Assembly: GCA_947258655.1 (NCBI GenBank)
Contig: CAMYJD010000022.1
Coordinates: forward strand, 1 to 64,000
DNA from: an uncultured Gammaproteobacteria bacterium
GTDB lineage: Bacteria > Pseudomonadota > Gammaproteobacteria > JAADHQ01
Length of the DNA: 64,000 nucleotides
Direction: 5' to 3'
Notes under the pieces: generated by a model
Told to the model about the DNA's origin: nothing
The model's input: the letters and a program-made list of their open reading frames with translations, nothing else
The model's database searches: none
Shown here: in pieces, positions 21,041 through 32,071 of the stretch
Numbering within the stretch: the stretch's first letter is position 1
How the letters are laid out: each line of letters opens with the position of its first letter
Made by a program: the position numbers and the translations under genes

Positions 21041-21107
21041 TCTTAAATTGGGGTTTAGCGCGCAAATTCAGTATACTCTAGCACATGCATAACTGATTCA
21101 GGACATC

Positions 21108-22046
21108 ATGGAACTTATTCGCGGTTTACATAATCTCCGTCCCCGTCATCGCGGTTGTGTGGCCACGATCGGCAATTTCGATGGCGTTCACCTTGGCCAC
21201 CAGGCGGTCCTCGGGCAGCTGGCCGAGCAGGCCGAGACCATGGGTCTGCCAACGGTCGTGATAACGTTCGAACCGCAGCCACAGGAGTTCTTTGCCCCGC
21301 AAATGGCCAAGCCGCGCCTGACACGCCTGCGCGAAAAATACCAGGCGCTGAAACGTTTTTCGATTGACCAGGTGCTGTGTCTGCGTTTCGATCAGGCCCT
21401 GGCCGGGCTTGAAGCCGAGGACTTTATCGACAGGGTCCTGTTGCAGGGGCTGGATGTAAGGTATCTGGTTGTCGGCGATGATTTTCGTTTCGGCAAGAAT
21501 CGCAGCGGAAACTTTGATCTGCTGCATCAAACGGGCGAACGTGTCGGCTTTCCGGTAGTCAATATGCATACATTCAGTATTGACGGTATCCGCGTCAGCA
21601 GTACCCGGATTCGCGAGGCGCTCGAGCAGGGTGATCTGGCGCTGGCGGAAAAACTGCTTGGTCGTCCGTATCGTATGTGCGGGCGGGTGGCCCATGGCGA
21701 CAAGCGTGGCCGCACTATTGGCTTTCCAACTGCCAATATACATTTACATCGCAAGACCTCGCCGGTACAGGGGGTTTATGCCGTAGAGATGTTCGGTGTC
21801 GAGGGTGAGCCGTTGGCCGGTGTCGCCAATGTCGGTAGCCGCCCGACCGTCGATGGCACGCGCAGCCTGCTCGAGGTGCACCTGTTTGACTTCAGTGAGG
21901 AGATCTACGGCCATTATGTGCATGTGAATTTTCTCTACAAGATACGCGATGAAATGAAGTTCGAATCCTTTCAGCAATTGCAGGAGCGCATCAGCGAAGA
22001 TGTGCAACAGGCACGGCAGTGGTTCGCAGCTATGGGTGCCGCATAA
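21108..22046 (+). CDS. ribF: Bifunctional riboflavin kinase/FAD synthetase
   Basis: TIGNFDGVHLGHQAVL; RPYRMCGRVAHGDKRGRTIGFPTANI; GVANVGSRPTVDG. Confidence 0.96.
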   Translation: MELIRGLHNLRPRHRGCVATIGNFDGVHLGHQAVLGQLAEQAETMGLPTVVITFEPQPQEFFAPQMAKPRLTRLREKYQALKRFSIDQVLCLRFDQALAGLEAEDFIDRVLLQGLDVRYLVVGDDFRFGKNRSGNFDLLHQTGERVGFPVVNMHTFSIDGIRVSSTRIREALEQGDLALAEKLLGRPYRMCGRVAHGDKRGRTIGFPTANIHLHRKTSPVQGVYAVEMFGVEGEPLAGVANVGSRPTVDGTRSLLEVHLFDFSEEIYGHYVHVNFLYKIRDEMKFESFQQLQERISEDVQQARQWFAAMGAA

Positions 22047-22152
22047 TAGCTGTAACAGACGAGCATGTCCGCGGTTTTTTTCCACTGGCATAAATAATCA
22101 GGTATGATATCCAGCCCGGATATCGATTGGCAAAAAACCAGGAAGAGGACAC

Positions 22153-24990
22153 ATGGCGGATTACAAGCACACCTTGAATCTCCCCAAAACAGATTTCCCG
22201 ATGCGCGGCAACCTGGCCCAGCGCGAGCCGGCTATGCTCAAGCGCTGGCAGGATATGGATCTGTACGCAAAGATACGTGCGACAGCGGCGGGCAAGCCAA
22301 AGTTTATACTGCATGATGGCCCTCCGTATGCCAATGGCGAGATCCATATCGGCCACGCCGTTAACAAGATCCTCAAGGACATTATCGTCAAATCCCGCAG
22401 CCTGATGGGTTTCGATGCGCCCTACATCCCGGGCTGGGATTGCCACGGCCTGCCGATCGAGCTGAATGTCGAGAAAAAGGTCGGCAAACCCGGCCACAAG
22501 GTCGATGCACGCACATTCCGCAAGGCCTGTCGGGACTATGCCGGCAAGCAGGTCGACAAGCAGCGCCAGGACTTCATACGCCTGGGCGTGCTGGGGCAAT
22601 GGGACGAGCCCTACCTGACAATGGATTACCGCTTCGAGGCGGATATTGTGCGTTCCCTGGGAAAGATTGTCGCCAACGGACATCTGCACAAGGGCTCCAA
22701 GCCGGTGCACTGGTGTAGCGATTGCGGCTCGGCACTGGCTGAGGCGGAGGTCGAATACGAGGACCGCAATTCGCCCGCAATCGACGTGCGCTTCACGGTC
22801 CTCGACGAGGCGAGCCTGCTCGCACGTTGTCATGATGTCGGTGCTGGGCATGGCCCGGTGTCGGTCGTGATCTGGACCACCACTCCCTGGACGCTGCCAG
22901 CCAATCAGGCCGTATCAGTCAACCCGGGACTCGAATACGTCATGATCCAGTGCAGCGGTGTCGCCGAACACGAGCCGGAACGCCTGCTACTGGCCGAAGC
23001 CCTGCTCGCCGATGCAGTCAGTCGCTATGAAATCGAGGACTACCAGATTATCGCGCGTTGCAAAGGTCAGGACCTGGAAGGACTGAAACTGCAACATCCG
23101 TTCTATCAACGTGAAGTGCCGATCATTGTCGGTGATCATGTTACCACCGAGGCCGGAACCGGCGCCGTGCATACCGCACCAGGCCATGGACAGGATGACT
23201 ATGTTGTCGGTAGCCGTTATCAGCTCAAGGTCGACAATCCCGTCGATGCCAATGGCTGTTTCCTGCCGGATACCGAACTGTTTGCCGGTCAGCATGTGTT
23301 TGCCGCCAATGACAATGTCATCGACGCACTAAAGACCCGTGCCAAGCTCGTGCATCATCAGTCGCTGCGTCACAGTTATCCGCATTGCTGGCGCCACAAG
23401 ACGCCGATTATTTTCCGCGCCACGCCGCAATGGTTTGTCAGTATGGACCAGAACGGCCTGCGCCAGAAGGTCATGGGTGAAATCGACAAGACCCGCTGGA
23501 TGCCGGACTGGGGTCAGGCGCGTATCGAGAGTATGGTTGGCAATCGCCCGGACTGGTGTATCTCACGCCAGCGTACCTGGGGCGTGCCGATCCCGTTGTT
23601 TGTGCACAAGCAAACTGGCGAGCTGCATCCGGCCACGGGCATGCTGCTGGAGACCGTGGCCACGCAGATCGAGAAAGAGGGTATCGATGCGTGGTTTGAA
23701 CTGCAGCCGGAAAACCTGATCGGTGATGATGCGCAACACTATGACAAGGTCAGCGACACACTGGATGTATGGTTCGATTCCGGTGTCAGCCATCATGCCG
23801 TGCTCAATAGCAGGGAGGCGCTGGCATTTCCGGCCGATCTGTACCTGGAGGGTTCCGATCAACATCGCGGCTGGTTCCAGTCATCGCTGCTGACCTCGGT
23901 CGGTATGAACGATCAGGCACCTTATAAGGCGGTATTGACGCATGGCTTTACCGTTGATGCCAAGGGACAGAAGATGTCCAAATCGAAGGGTAATGTCGTC
24001 GCGCCACAAAAGGTTGTCAACCAGCTCGGTGCCGATATCCTGCGCCTGTGGGTAGCAGCGACCGATTACCGTAATGAAATAAACGTGTCGGATGAGATCC
24101 TCAAACGCATTGCCGATTCCTACCGCCGCATCCGTAATACCGCGCGTTATCTGTTATCCAACCTTGACGGCTTCGATCCTGTCACGGATCTGCTTGGCGC
24201 CGAACAAATGCTGCCGCTGGATCGCTGGGCCGTGGACCGTGCGGCGCAGATGCAGGCCGAGATCATCGCTGCGTACGACGACTACCAACTGCATGTGATT
24301 TACCAGAAGCTGCATAACTTCTGTAATGTCGACATGGGCAGCTTTTACCTTGATATCACCAAGGATCGCCAATACACGACGCAGCAGGACAGCATCGCGC
24401 GCCGGTCTGCGCAAACGGCGATGTATCATATTTGCGAGGCGATGGTGCGCTGGCTGGCACCGATCCTGAGCTTTAGCGCCGATGAGATCTGGCAGTACAT
24501 GCCGGGCGAACGCGCCGAGTCGGTATTCGTTGAAGAATGGTATCAGGGGCTGTTCGAATTACAGGCACAGGAGCCGTTCAATCGCAGCTTCTGGGGCCAG
24601 GTCATCGAGACCCGTGAAGCGGTCAGCAAGGAGCTCGAACGCCTGCGTGTCGCCGGTGGTATCGGCTCGTCACTGGATGCCGAGGTTGACCTGTATTGCG
24701 GTCAGGAATTGTTCGAACAATTGTCCCGTCTCGAAGATGAGTTACGTTTTATCCTGATCACCTCCTATGCGCGCGTGCACCGGGACACGGACAGGAATGA
24801 TGATGCGATTCACTTTACCTTGAACAGCAATGATGAGCTGTGGGTGGCCGTGGCACCATCGGATCATGAAAAATGCGTACGCTGCTGGCATCACCGTGAA
24901 GACGTCGGCAGCCATGCACAACATCCCGAGCTATGTGGGCGTTGTATCGATAATGTCGATGGCGATGGTGAACCGCGTGCTTTTGCGTGA
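22153..24990 (+). CDS. ileS: Isoleucyl-tRNA synthetase
   Basis: [32 protein letters not shown]-terminal zinc site [12 protein letters not shown]...CGRC. Confidence 0.98.
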   Translation: MADYKHTLNLPKTDFPMRGNLAQREPAMLKRWQDMDLYAKIRATAAGKPKFILHDGPPYANGEIHIGHAVNKILKDIIVKSRSLMGFDAPYIPGWDCHGLPIELNVEKKVGKPGHKVDARTFRKACRDYAGKQVDKQRQDFIRLGVLGQWDEPYLTMDYRFEADIVRSLGKIVANGHLHKGSKPVHWCSDCGSALAEAEVEYEDRNSPAIDVRFTVLDEASLLARCHDVGAGHGPVSVVIWTTTPWTLPANQAVSVNPGLEYVMIQCSGVAEHEPERLLLAEALLADAVSRYEIEDYQIIARCKGQDLEGLKLQHPFYQREVPIIVGDHVTTEAGTGAVHTAPGHGQDDYVVGSRYQLKVDNPVDANGCFLPDTELFAGQHVFAANDNVIDALKTRAKLVHHQSLRHSYPHCWRHKTPIIFRATPQWFVSMDQNGLRQKVMGEIDKTRWMPDWGQARIESMVGNRPDWCISRQRTWGVPIPLFVHKQTGELHPATGMLLETVATQIEKEGIDAWFELQPENLIGDDAQHYDKVSDTLDVWFDSGVSHHAVLNSREALAFPADLYLEGSDQHRGWFQSSLLTSVGMNDQAPYKAVLTHGFTVDAKGQKMSKSKGNVVAPQKVVNQLGADILRLWVAATDYRNEINVSDEILKRIADSYRRIRNTARYLLSNLDGFDPVTDLLGAEQMLPLDRWAVDRAAQMQAEIIAAYDDYQLHVIYQKLHNFCNVDMGSFYLDITKDRQYTTQQDSIARRSAQTAMYHICEAMVRWLAPILSFSADEIWQYMPGERAESVFVEEWYQGLFELQAQEPFNRSFWGQVIETREAVSKELERLRVAGGIGSSLDAEVDLYCGQELFEQLSRLEDELRFILITSYARVHRDTDRNDDAIHFTLNSNDELWVAVAPSDHEKCVRCWHHREDVGSHAQHPELCGRCIDNVDGDGEPRAFA

Positions 24991-25157
24991 TTTTTTCTAT
25001 GCTTTGTTTACTGCAATATTTTAAGTCCCCCTCCTTGAAGGACGACTCCACGGAAGGAGTCGGTACGATCCCAGGGAAGGGATCGGTAGACTGTGTCCGG
25101 AACATACAGTCGAGAACGACGCCTGGAGCCAAAGTTGAGGGGGGAATCGGTGGCAAA

Positions 25158-25191
25158 GGGCCATTCATTTAGAGAATAAATCAAGCGGTCC
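25158..25191. repeat. Copy of GGCCATTCATTTGAAGAATATATAAGCGGTC family
   Basis: gggccattcatttagagaataaatcaagcggtcc between ileS and lspA. Confidence 0.6.
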
Positions 25192-25228
25192 ATCTCTATG
25201 CGCTGTTTTTAGGATATATTAAACAATC

Positions 25229-25726
25229 ATGTTGAAATACCTTTGGATTACCTTCATCGTCATCGTGCTCGACCAGATCAGCAAGCATCTGGCCGAGTAC
25301 TACCTGGCCTACCATGTGCCGTTGCCGGTCATGCCGATGTTTAACCTGACGCTGTCCTATAACACCGGTGCGGCGTTCAGTTTTCTCAGTGAGGCCGGTG
25401 GTTGGCAACGCTGGTTCTTTATCGGCCTCGCGTTAGTTGTCAGCGGTTTTATCCTTGCCTGGCTGCGTAAGCTGCAACCCCAGGAAAAATGGATCGCCGT
25501 GGCACTGGGTCTGGTCCTGGGTGGTGCCTTGGGTAATGTCATCGATCGTCTGCTGATCGGCAAGGTCATCGACTTTATCCAGATCTATTACCAGCAATGG
25601 AGCTGGCCAATCTTCAATATCGCCGATTCGGCGATTACGATCGGCGTGGCAATATTGCTGTTCGACGCATTCTTTGCCGGGCGTAAAAAGGCCGGCGATG
25701 ACGACGGGCAGGGGCAGCAATCATGA
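25229..25726 (+). CDS. lspA: Signal peptidase II
   Basis: [54 protein letters not shown]. Confidence 0.97.
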   Translation: MLKYLWITFIVIVLDQISKHLAEYYLAYHVPLPVMPMFNLTLSYNTGAAFSFLSEAGGWQRWFFIGLALVVSGFILAWLRKLQPQEKWIAVALGLVLGGALGNVIDRLLIGKVIDFIQIYYQQWSWPIFNIADSAITIGVAILLFDAFFAGRKKAGDDDGQGQQS

Positions 25727-26175
25727 GCGAGCCGTTGACGGTCCAGCCCGGTTATGATGTGGTTTTGCATTGTTCGATTACACTCGAAGACGGCACCGTG
25801 GCCGAGAGCACCTTCGGTGATGAACCGATCCGCATCACAATGGGCGACGAAAGCGTATTGATCAGCGGGCTGCAACTGGCCCTGTACGGCCTCAAGGTCG
25901 GTGATCGCGAAAGCATCGTTGTCGATCCGCAGGATGCGTTCGGCATGCCGGATGACGAGGCCGTTCAGCAGATGCCGTTAGCGGATTTTCCTGCCGATAT
26001 GCACCTGGAGGTCGGGCAGATTATCGCGTTTTCAACCCCGGACGGTGACGAGATACCGGGCGCGATCAAGCAGATAGACGGGCAGACCGTGACGGTCGAT
26101 TTGAATCACCCGCTGGCCGGGCACGAGCTGAAGTTCGAGGCGGAGATTGTGGAGATAATACCTAAAGGCAGATGA
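25723..26175 (+). CDS. fkpB: FKBP-type peptidyl-prolyl isomerase (SlpA/FkpB type)
   Basis: ATGA overlap with lsp[72 protein letters not shown]. Confidence 0.93.
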   Translation: MSEPLTVQPGYDVVLHCSITLEDGTVAESTFGDEPIRITMGDESVLISGLQLALYGLKVGDRESIVVDPQDAFGMPDDEAVQQMPLADFPADMHLEVGQIIAFSTPDGDEIPGAIKQIDGQTVTVDLNHPLAGHELKFEAEIVEIIPKGR

Positions 26176-26333
26176 AAGGGTAAAGATAAATGAGAGGCAG
26201 GGTAAAGATACAAGGCAAAAGGGAAAAGACTGTTCTGTATATTTAGAACAAGTATTTGCCCGCGTCTGGAGTCAAGTACTAACAGGTAATGTAGGCTACA
26301 ATCCTTGTATCTTGTATCTTGTATCTTCAACCC
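26166..26333. repeat. Dispersed AAGATACAAG/CTTGTATCTT element (copy 4)
   Basis: gggtaaagatacaaggcaaaaggg ... ccttgtatcttgtatcttgtatcttcaaccc between convergent fkpB and pilE. Confidence 0.7.
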
Positions 26334-26341
26334 GCCTTTAA

Positions 26342-26791
26342 CTACCAACATCCTGCATCATCATTGTCTACAGCGTTGGATGTTTTCTTGCCGGTATGAT
26401 CGATGTCAAACGAAGTGCAAAAGGTATCATTATTTTGTCCACCCTTCGTTGTCGGGGTTGCCCTGATTCTATACGTTGTTGCTGTTAGCGTTGCCCCTAC
26501 ATCAGTAATCGAATAGTAGCCGTCACCGTTTAATGGTGTTACATCAGAATCCGGATCTTCAAAGGCGCCGCCGGCTGTGATGAGATCGCAATCGGGGTCT
26601 ATATAACTATTGAATTCGGTAAAACAGCGCTCCAGTATTTGTGCCGCTTGTAGCAACGCGGATTTGGCATCGGCGCGACGCGACTTGCGCACGCTGTCCT
26701 GGTAGGAAGGGTAGGCGATTGCGGCTAGTATCCCTATTACTACGACAACAATCATGACCTCGACCAGAGTAAAGCCTTTGCTGTTTTTCAT
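26342..26791 (-). CDS. pilE: Type IV pilin-like protein PilE
   Basis: Class III leader [43 protein letters not shown]. Confidence 0.9.
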   Translation of the reverse strand: MKNSKGFTLVEVMIVVVVIGILAAIAYPSYQDSVRKSRRADAKSALLQAAQILERCFTEFNSYIDPDCDLITAGGAFEDPDSDVTPLNGDGYYSITDVGATLTATTYRIRATPTTKGGQNNDTFCTSFDIDHTGKKTSNAVDNDDAGCW

Positions 26792-26929
26792 TACAAATTC
26801 CTGCTAGTTATTGTGGGCCATAACGAGGCCAATACTAATATAGCCAGTAAAACTAAAGCGCATCGGGCTTATTGTCAACATCGGATCGCTGCCCGCACAC
26901 ATTGTCCATACGGGCAGCGACCGGTGGCG

Positions 26930-29900
26930 CTATTTGAGCTGACGCCAGGATTGACGTCCAGTACCGCTCAGATCTTCCATGTTGGTGGTTTCGGTCTCTA
27001 CTTCACCGTCGTCATTGGTCTTGTTGATATGGATTGAGACCTTGCTGCCGTCACTCAGACCACCGCCGAGTTTGCCGGGACCACCGGTTTCCTTGCCGCT
27101 GGCCAGCACCGTGACTTCCTCGCCATCGATTGTGACCGTTACATAATCATCGGCCTCGAAGCGGCCGTCTCCGGTAAAGTCGAAGGTCGAAGTTGTTACG
27201 CGCTTGCCGGTGGGGCCATCCACGAGCATGAGCCAGCCGCTACCGCCAAATGAACAGGGATCTTCATCCGGGGCCATGGTCGCGAACAGGATACGATTGC
27301 CGTTCAGGACCGGCTGACTGATGACACGTTCGCCCTTGCCACTACCTGAGGGCGGTTGCAGGTGCATATACCAGCCCAGTTTCGGATTATTCGAGCTGTA
27401 ATCGACCGCGTTATCGGTCGTGACCCTGACATTATGACTTACAGTGCGATCGGTTTGACCGTCACCATCATCGTCTATATCAAACGTATTGGAGGCCTGA
27501 TAGATGATGCTTTGTTGCTGCAAATCACTCAGACCACTGATCGGTGAAGCCTTGCCATTATCGAAGTTATCGCGCAGGCCATAGAAGGTCTGTACCTGCG
27601 GCGAAGCACCGACAACATTGTCTCCGGCCTCGAAGAACTTGCCGGTACCGAAATAGACCATGAGGCCATCGTCCGGGTGCCTGCCGACCTGCGGCTTGGC
27701 CGTAATCGGCTGCGGGTTCGAGGTCGCCTGGTCGGTCGCCGCGAACATGGGCTTCGCAATGCTCTGGTTATCGATGAAGGCTGATTGCCATTTGCCTGTG
27801 TTTGCCTTGTCGGATACATCAAACTTCCACAGATTGCCCTTCAGATCGCCGGCATAGATCGTATCGACAATACGGTCGGCATCTGAATCGACGGCGATCG
27901 GTGTGCCGAGGCCGTTTTCCTGGCCTGCACTAGTGCCGCCCACACCGGTATCGATCTTCTTGATGATCGCACCCGTCTGGATATCGATAATCAACAGCAT
28001 GGCTTTGCCAGAATCACTGTTGTAGCCGTTGCCGGTGACCAGTGCCCATTTGCCATTGGCCATGCGCACAATGGAAGGTTCCGGGATCGACGCACCCAGA
28101 TCACCGTCGTTGCTATTGTTGATTTCGAACAATACCTTGCTGGCGCTAAATTGATCCGGGTCGGTCACATCCAGTGCAAACAGTCCCCTGCCGCCGGCCC
28201 CTGTCGTGCCTACCAGAACGGTATGCCAGCTGCCGCCAAAATAGACGTCACCGGCGCGCGGCGAACCATCGACAAAATATTCATGGGATGGATTGTTGCC
28301 ATAACCAGCATCGGTCAATTTCGACAGTTTGGGGATTGTCGTTGCCGGAACATAGGCAAACTTCTCTTTCCCGGTTGCGGCGTCGAACGCATGCAGCATG
28401 CCGTTATTGGAACCGACATAGACCGTGTCCTTTCTGGTTGATGTCGAAGTCAGGTGGGCACGATAGCTGCTGCCTTCCGTGCTGGGCAGAAGTGAGTAGC
28501 CGAAGTTGTCGCGGCCGACATACCATGGATTCGAGTTGGCGATATCACCCAGTATGCGCTTGTGCGTTGTTGCATTGCCAGTAACGGGGTCCTTTGCAAT
28601 CACTGTACGCGCACGGAATTTCAATCCCGCGTCACCTTCATTGGTGCTCGTATCGCCACGGATATAATTGATCCGCGCTGTGGCCTCGGCTTCGGTAGCA
28701 CCGAGGCTGGTCTGTTGTGAAGCGCTAAGGTCGGCATAGGCCTTGAATGCAATACCACCGGTGCCCGGTTTGTAGCTGTATACCGCGCGATCTGCATGGG
28801 CCTTGAACGTGCCCGGGCTGTCGGTGTGCCAGGTTGGTTTGGATACCGGTTCGCCTGCTTTATCCAGCGCAAACGCTGCCAGTTTACCGCCCCAGTCGCC
28901 GCTGTTGAAACTGGCCTGGAAGATCAAGGTATCACCGCTGAGGCGGGTGGAATTCGCGCTTACCGCCGATGCCGATGTGTTCTTCGACGCGGTATCGAAG
29001 GCCTCTCGCAGGGCCTTTTGTAGCTCGGAACCGTCGGACGCCTTATAGGCCGTGCCGCCGGCATTGTCCGCAGTATCCTGCAAGACCTGGCTGATCGAGT
29101 CGCCGGCAAACGCAATTGTATCGATCTTCAGGTACTGGTTGCCGGGCATATCGGGATTGGTCGCATCGGGACGCAGGTCACGAAGGTTGGTCCTCTCGGT
29201 CTGTGGGTCTGATCCCGGTACATGCACGGTCGCCTTGCCGGTCGCGTTGTCTATACATGTTTTCGACTTGTCGGCACCGCGGTCACAAAAGGCCCAGTAG
29301 GCGATATCATCGAGGTTGTCTTCCTGGTTGTTGTTAGCAGCCGTATTCATATCCTTTGCATGAGAGTCACTGTCATAGTCAACCTGGTCGGCGGGTACAT
29401 TGGCATCCCTGAACGGTTCGCCATCGGTCACGATCAGGACATTGCTATTGACGCAGTGCAGTCTCTTCTTATATTGCGGTACATAGAACGGATCGCGTTC
29501 CGGGTTGGCATCGGTGGCCAGATCAAAGTCCTTGAAGCCGGGTTCACCCGCATCAACAACGGCGTAATGGGGCGTGTCCTGCTCATAGTACTGGATGACC
29601 TCCCACAGGTTTTCCGCAATCGGTGTCGTGCCCCAGATCATCGGATAATGCTCGATCGCATCGACGATGTCGGCGATCGGTGTACCGATATAGCCATCCA
29701 GTTCACGGTAATTTTCCTGTGCAGTAGGCAGATTTGCCGTATCAGAGGGCACTTTTACGTACGGGTTGTTCGGGATCTTGAAGCGCAACGTACCACCATC
29801 TGTGCGTACGCCACGATAGATGCCGTTATTGTCTGATTTGTTTGGGTCGAAACGGTAAAACGACACGCCCAGACGCACATCGTCCTTGACCTCGTGCAGG

Positions 29901-31504
29901 ATGCCTTGCGGCGCCGTGCCACTCTCGGTCTCGGGGACCGCAAGCGCGAGGTTGAAGCTGGTTTTTGCACCTTCAAGGGCCACATAGCCGACATTCTCGT
30001 TGGCATGCGTGACCTCGTTATCACAGGACTGCTCTTCCTCGACATGCAATGTGGCTGTAGATGCGCTATTGGAATTCAGGCGCAGCGCCGCGGTATTGCC
30101 TTCATTCAGGGTCTGCATTGCGGCAATGAAGGCCGGTGTCGATGTGAACAGATCGGCCGTGTATGTGATCGTATCGGTGGTGTTGTCGACATTCAGTTGC
30201 GTGCCGGCGAGGAGCTTGAACTTGGTTGTGTCGTCATTCACAGTGCCAGGCTCGATCGCGATATAGCCGACGGTTTCGGTGGTATGTCCGTTTTGCCCTT
30301 CCTCTTCCTGTAACGCCAGCTTGAAGCCGCTGCTACTGATGTCCCATACGCGCGTATTAATCGGGTCGCCGCCATTTTCGGTCATCGATGCCGAGATCAC
30401 GACCGGGGTGACGGCATCGAAGGCCGAGGCGAAGCTAACGGGTGTGTTGTTGGTGCGAGCAGTACCGCAGTTATTGGCCACATATTCGTTAGACGTGTCT
30501 GTCGTGCCGGCCTTCACGTCGATGTCACCAGGTAGTACATGCTCACCTTTTTCGATGACAATAAAGGAAATGCTTTCACTGCCATGCGTTGTATCCGGGT
30601 TCGCGGCAAGATCATATTTCCATCTTTTCAGTTTGATATTGAAGCTGGTTGAGGTCACGCTCTTGATGCGCACCGCAACTGGTACATCGTCGCTATAGGA
30701 CGGGGCCGTAGCGACGACAATAGGATCAGTATAAGAGCTGTTCAGCGTGATGGTCGTGTAGCTTTCGTCGATCGAGACGGTATTGAATTCACCAATTGCT
30801 GTGCCGGCCTGGTTCAAAATGGGCGTGTTCTTGTATGTATACAGCTTTGCATACGGATCGTATTTGCTTTTGATCTTGCCATCGGCCGCCGGCGAGCTGA
30901 TCGTGACGGTCTGGCCGTTCGGGATCGGCGAGTATGTGCTGCTGCTGGAATAACTGTCCGTCTCGTCATTGTCCGAGGGCTCGTTATTGGCGACGATCTT
31001 GTATTTCAGGTCGCCTCCATATGGGTGAGAGCTACGGCTTTCCAGTTTGCCGCCGATCAGGACCTTGCGGCTGGCATCGATACGTCGTGCAGTCAGCCAG
31101 TTCAGGAAGTTACCACTCCAGCAGTTGTTGGTACCTTCCAGTGAGCAATTCGCTGATTCGACAAACGCACCCTTGGCATCGGCATCGATCATGGTTGCGC
31201 CAGACGCGTCGACGATAGTCGGATAGGCGCCGGTATTGACCGGGATCGTATCGTCATAGGTATATTTCTTCAGGTGATCGAAGATACCGGTATATTCCTT
31301 GGTATTGACATAGTCACTCTTGTACATCTTGATCGTCATACTGCCGGAGTTGTCGAGCATGACCATAACATTGGATGCGACCTGGTCGGCCAGCGCCAGT
31401 GGTGACTGCGAGATGTCGAGCGCGGCGGCGGCATGGCCGGTGAACAGGCTTAGCAGCATGCCTGCGATGAAACCGTGGGATGATGATTTTTTGATAATAT
31501 TCAT
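26930..31504 (-). CDS. pilY1: PilY1-type tip-associated adhesin/biogenesis factor
   Basis: N-terminal VWA-like NVMVMLDNSGSM; C-terminal propeller DTVYVGSNNGMLHAFDAATGKEKFAYVP; DSDADRIVDTIYAGDLKGNLWKFD putative Ca site; located in a minor pilin operon. Confidence 0.92.
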   Translation of the reverse strand: MNIIKKSSSHGFIAGMLLSLFTGHAAAALDISQSPLALADQVASNVMVMLDNSGSMTIKMYKSDYVNTKEYTGIFDHLKKYTYDDTIPVNTGAYPTIVDASGATMIDADAKGAFVESANCSLEGTNNCWSGNFLNWLTARRIDASRKVLIGGKLESRSSHPYGGDLKYKIVANNEPSDNDETDSYSSSSTYSPIPNGQTVTISSPAADGKIKSKYDPYAKLYTYKNTPILNQAGTAIGEFNTVSIDESYTTITLNSSYTDPIVVATAPSYSDDVPVAVRIKSVTSTSFNIKLKRWKYDLAANPDTTHGSESISFIVIEKGEHVLPGDIDVKAGTTDTSNEYVANNCGTARTNNTPVSFASAFDAVTPVVISASMTENGGDPINTRVWDISSSGFKLALQEEEGQNGHTTETVGYIAIEPGTVNDDTTKFKLLAGTQLNVDNTTDTITYTADLFTSTPAFIAAMQTLNEGNTAALRLNSNSASTATLHVEEEQSCDNEVTHANENVGYVALEGAKTSFNLALAVPETESGTAPQGILHEVKDDVRLGVSFYRFDPNKSDNNGIYRGVRTDGGTLRFKIPNNPYVKVPSDTANLPTAQENYRELDGYIGTPIADIVDAIEHYPMIWGTTPIAENLWEVIQYYEQDTPHYAVVDAGEPGFKDFDLATDANPERDPFYVPQYKKRLHCVNSNVLIVTDGEPFRDANVPADQVDYDSDSHAKDMNTAANNNQEDNLDDIAYWAFCDRGADKSKTCIDNATGKATVHVPGSDPQTERTNLRDLRPDATNPDMPGNQYLKIDTIAFAGDSISQVLQDTADNAGGTAYKASDGSELQKALREAFDTASKNTSASAVSANSTRLSGDTLIFQASFNSGDWGGKLAAFALDKAGEPVSKPTWHTDSPGTFKAHADRAVYSYKPGTGGIAFKAYADLSASQQTSLGATEAEATARINYIRGDTSTNEGDAGLKFRARTVIAKDPVTGNATTHKRILGDIANSNPWYVGRDNFGYSLLPSTEGSSYRAHLTSTSTRKDTVYVGSNNGMLHAFDAATGKEKFAYVPATTIPKLSKLTDAGYGNNPSHEYFVDGSPRAGDVYFGGSWHTVLVGTTGAGGRGLFALDVTDPDQFSASKVLFEINNSNDGDLGASIPEPSIVRMANGKWALVTGNGYNSDSGKAMLLIIDIQTGAIIKKIDTGVGGTSAGQENGLGTPIAVDSDADRIVDTIYAGDLKGNLWKFDVSDKANTGKWQSAFIDNQSIAKPMFAATDQATSNPQPITAKPQVGRHPDDGLMVYFGTGKFFEAGDNVVGASPQVQTFYGLRDNFDNGKASPISGLSDLQQQSIIYQASNTFDIDDDGDGQTDRTVSHNVRVTTDNAVDYSSNNPKLGWYMHLQPPSGSGKGERVISQPVLNGNRILFATMAPDEDPCSFGGSGWLMLVDGPTGKRVTTSTFDFTGDGRFEADDYVTVTIDGEEVTVLASGKETGGPGKLGGGLSDGSKVSIHINKTNDDGEVETETTNMEDLSGTGRQSWRQLK

Positions 31505-31533
31505 GACAAAACCTCAATGCGTGTGTGCATGGA

Positions 31534-32055
31534 TCAGCGTTTGTATGTGGATTGCAGCAGGACGACGCCGGTGCCGGCCGGGCCGGTGCCGCGTGCGGTG
31601 ATGCGGTAATAGCGCGGTGCCCCCGGAAGGCCCGCCTCAAGGCTTTCACTGGCGCTGGCAGACAGTTCTTCTACGACATAGGCATAGGAGGAATCGTGAA
31701 CCGAGCCGAGTTCGGAACTGTTGCTGTTTGACATCTTGGCAAGATACCAGGTATTGGTTGAGTCAGTTTTTTCCAGATACAGGCCGGCGTCGTTGTTTGA
31801 GTCGGGATCGGAAAAGGCGTCGAGTACGGCCTTGCCCAGGTAGGTTTCGCCTGCCGACAATCCGGCCTCGCCGACCTGGAAGGCGTTATTGCGCTCGCGC
31901 GCATTACCGGCCATGCGTTCCTGTGTCGTCGTTGTTTGCATTGCCGTGATACCGAGAATCGTCAACAGTAACAGCATAATCAGACTGATCGCCAGCGCGG
32001 CACCGTCCTGTGAACGGCCGCAGGGACTGCGATGATGAAGGGTATAGTGTTTCAT
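31534..32055 (-). CDS. pilX: PilX-like minor pilin
   Basis: QDGAALAISLIMLLLLTILGITAMQTTTTQERMAGNARERNNAFQVGEAGL. Confidence 0.9.
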   Translation of the reverse strand: MKHYTLHHRSPCGRSQDGAALAISLIMLLLLTILGITAMQTTTTQERMAGNARERNNAFQVGEAGLSAGETYLGKAVLDAFSDPDSNNDAGLYLEKTDSTNTWYLAKMSNSNSSELGSVHDSSYAYVVEELSASASESLEAGLPGAPRYYRITARGTGPAGTGVVLLQSTYKR

Positions 32056-32071
32056 GGCATGGGTTCCCGAA

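Noticed and set aside
29222-29836. 204-aa plus-strand ORF inside pilY1
   Set aside because: Antisense to a well-supported PilY1 frame; shadow ORF in GC-rich coding DNA.
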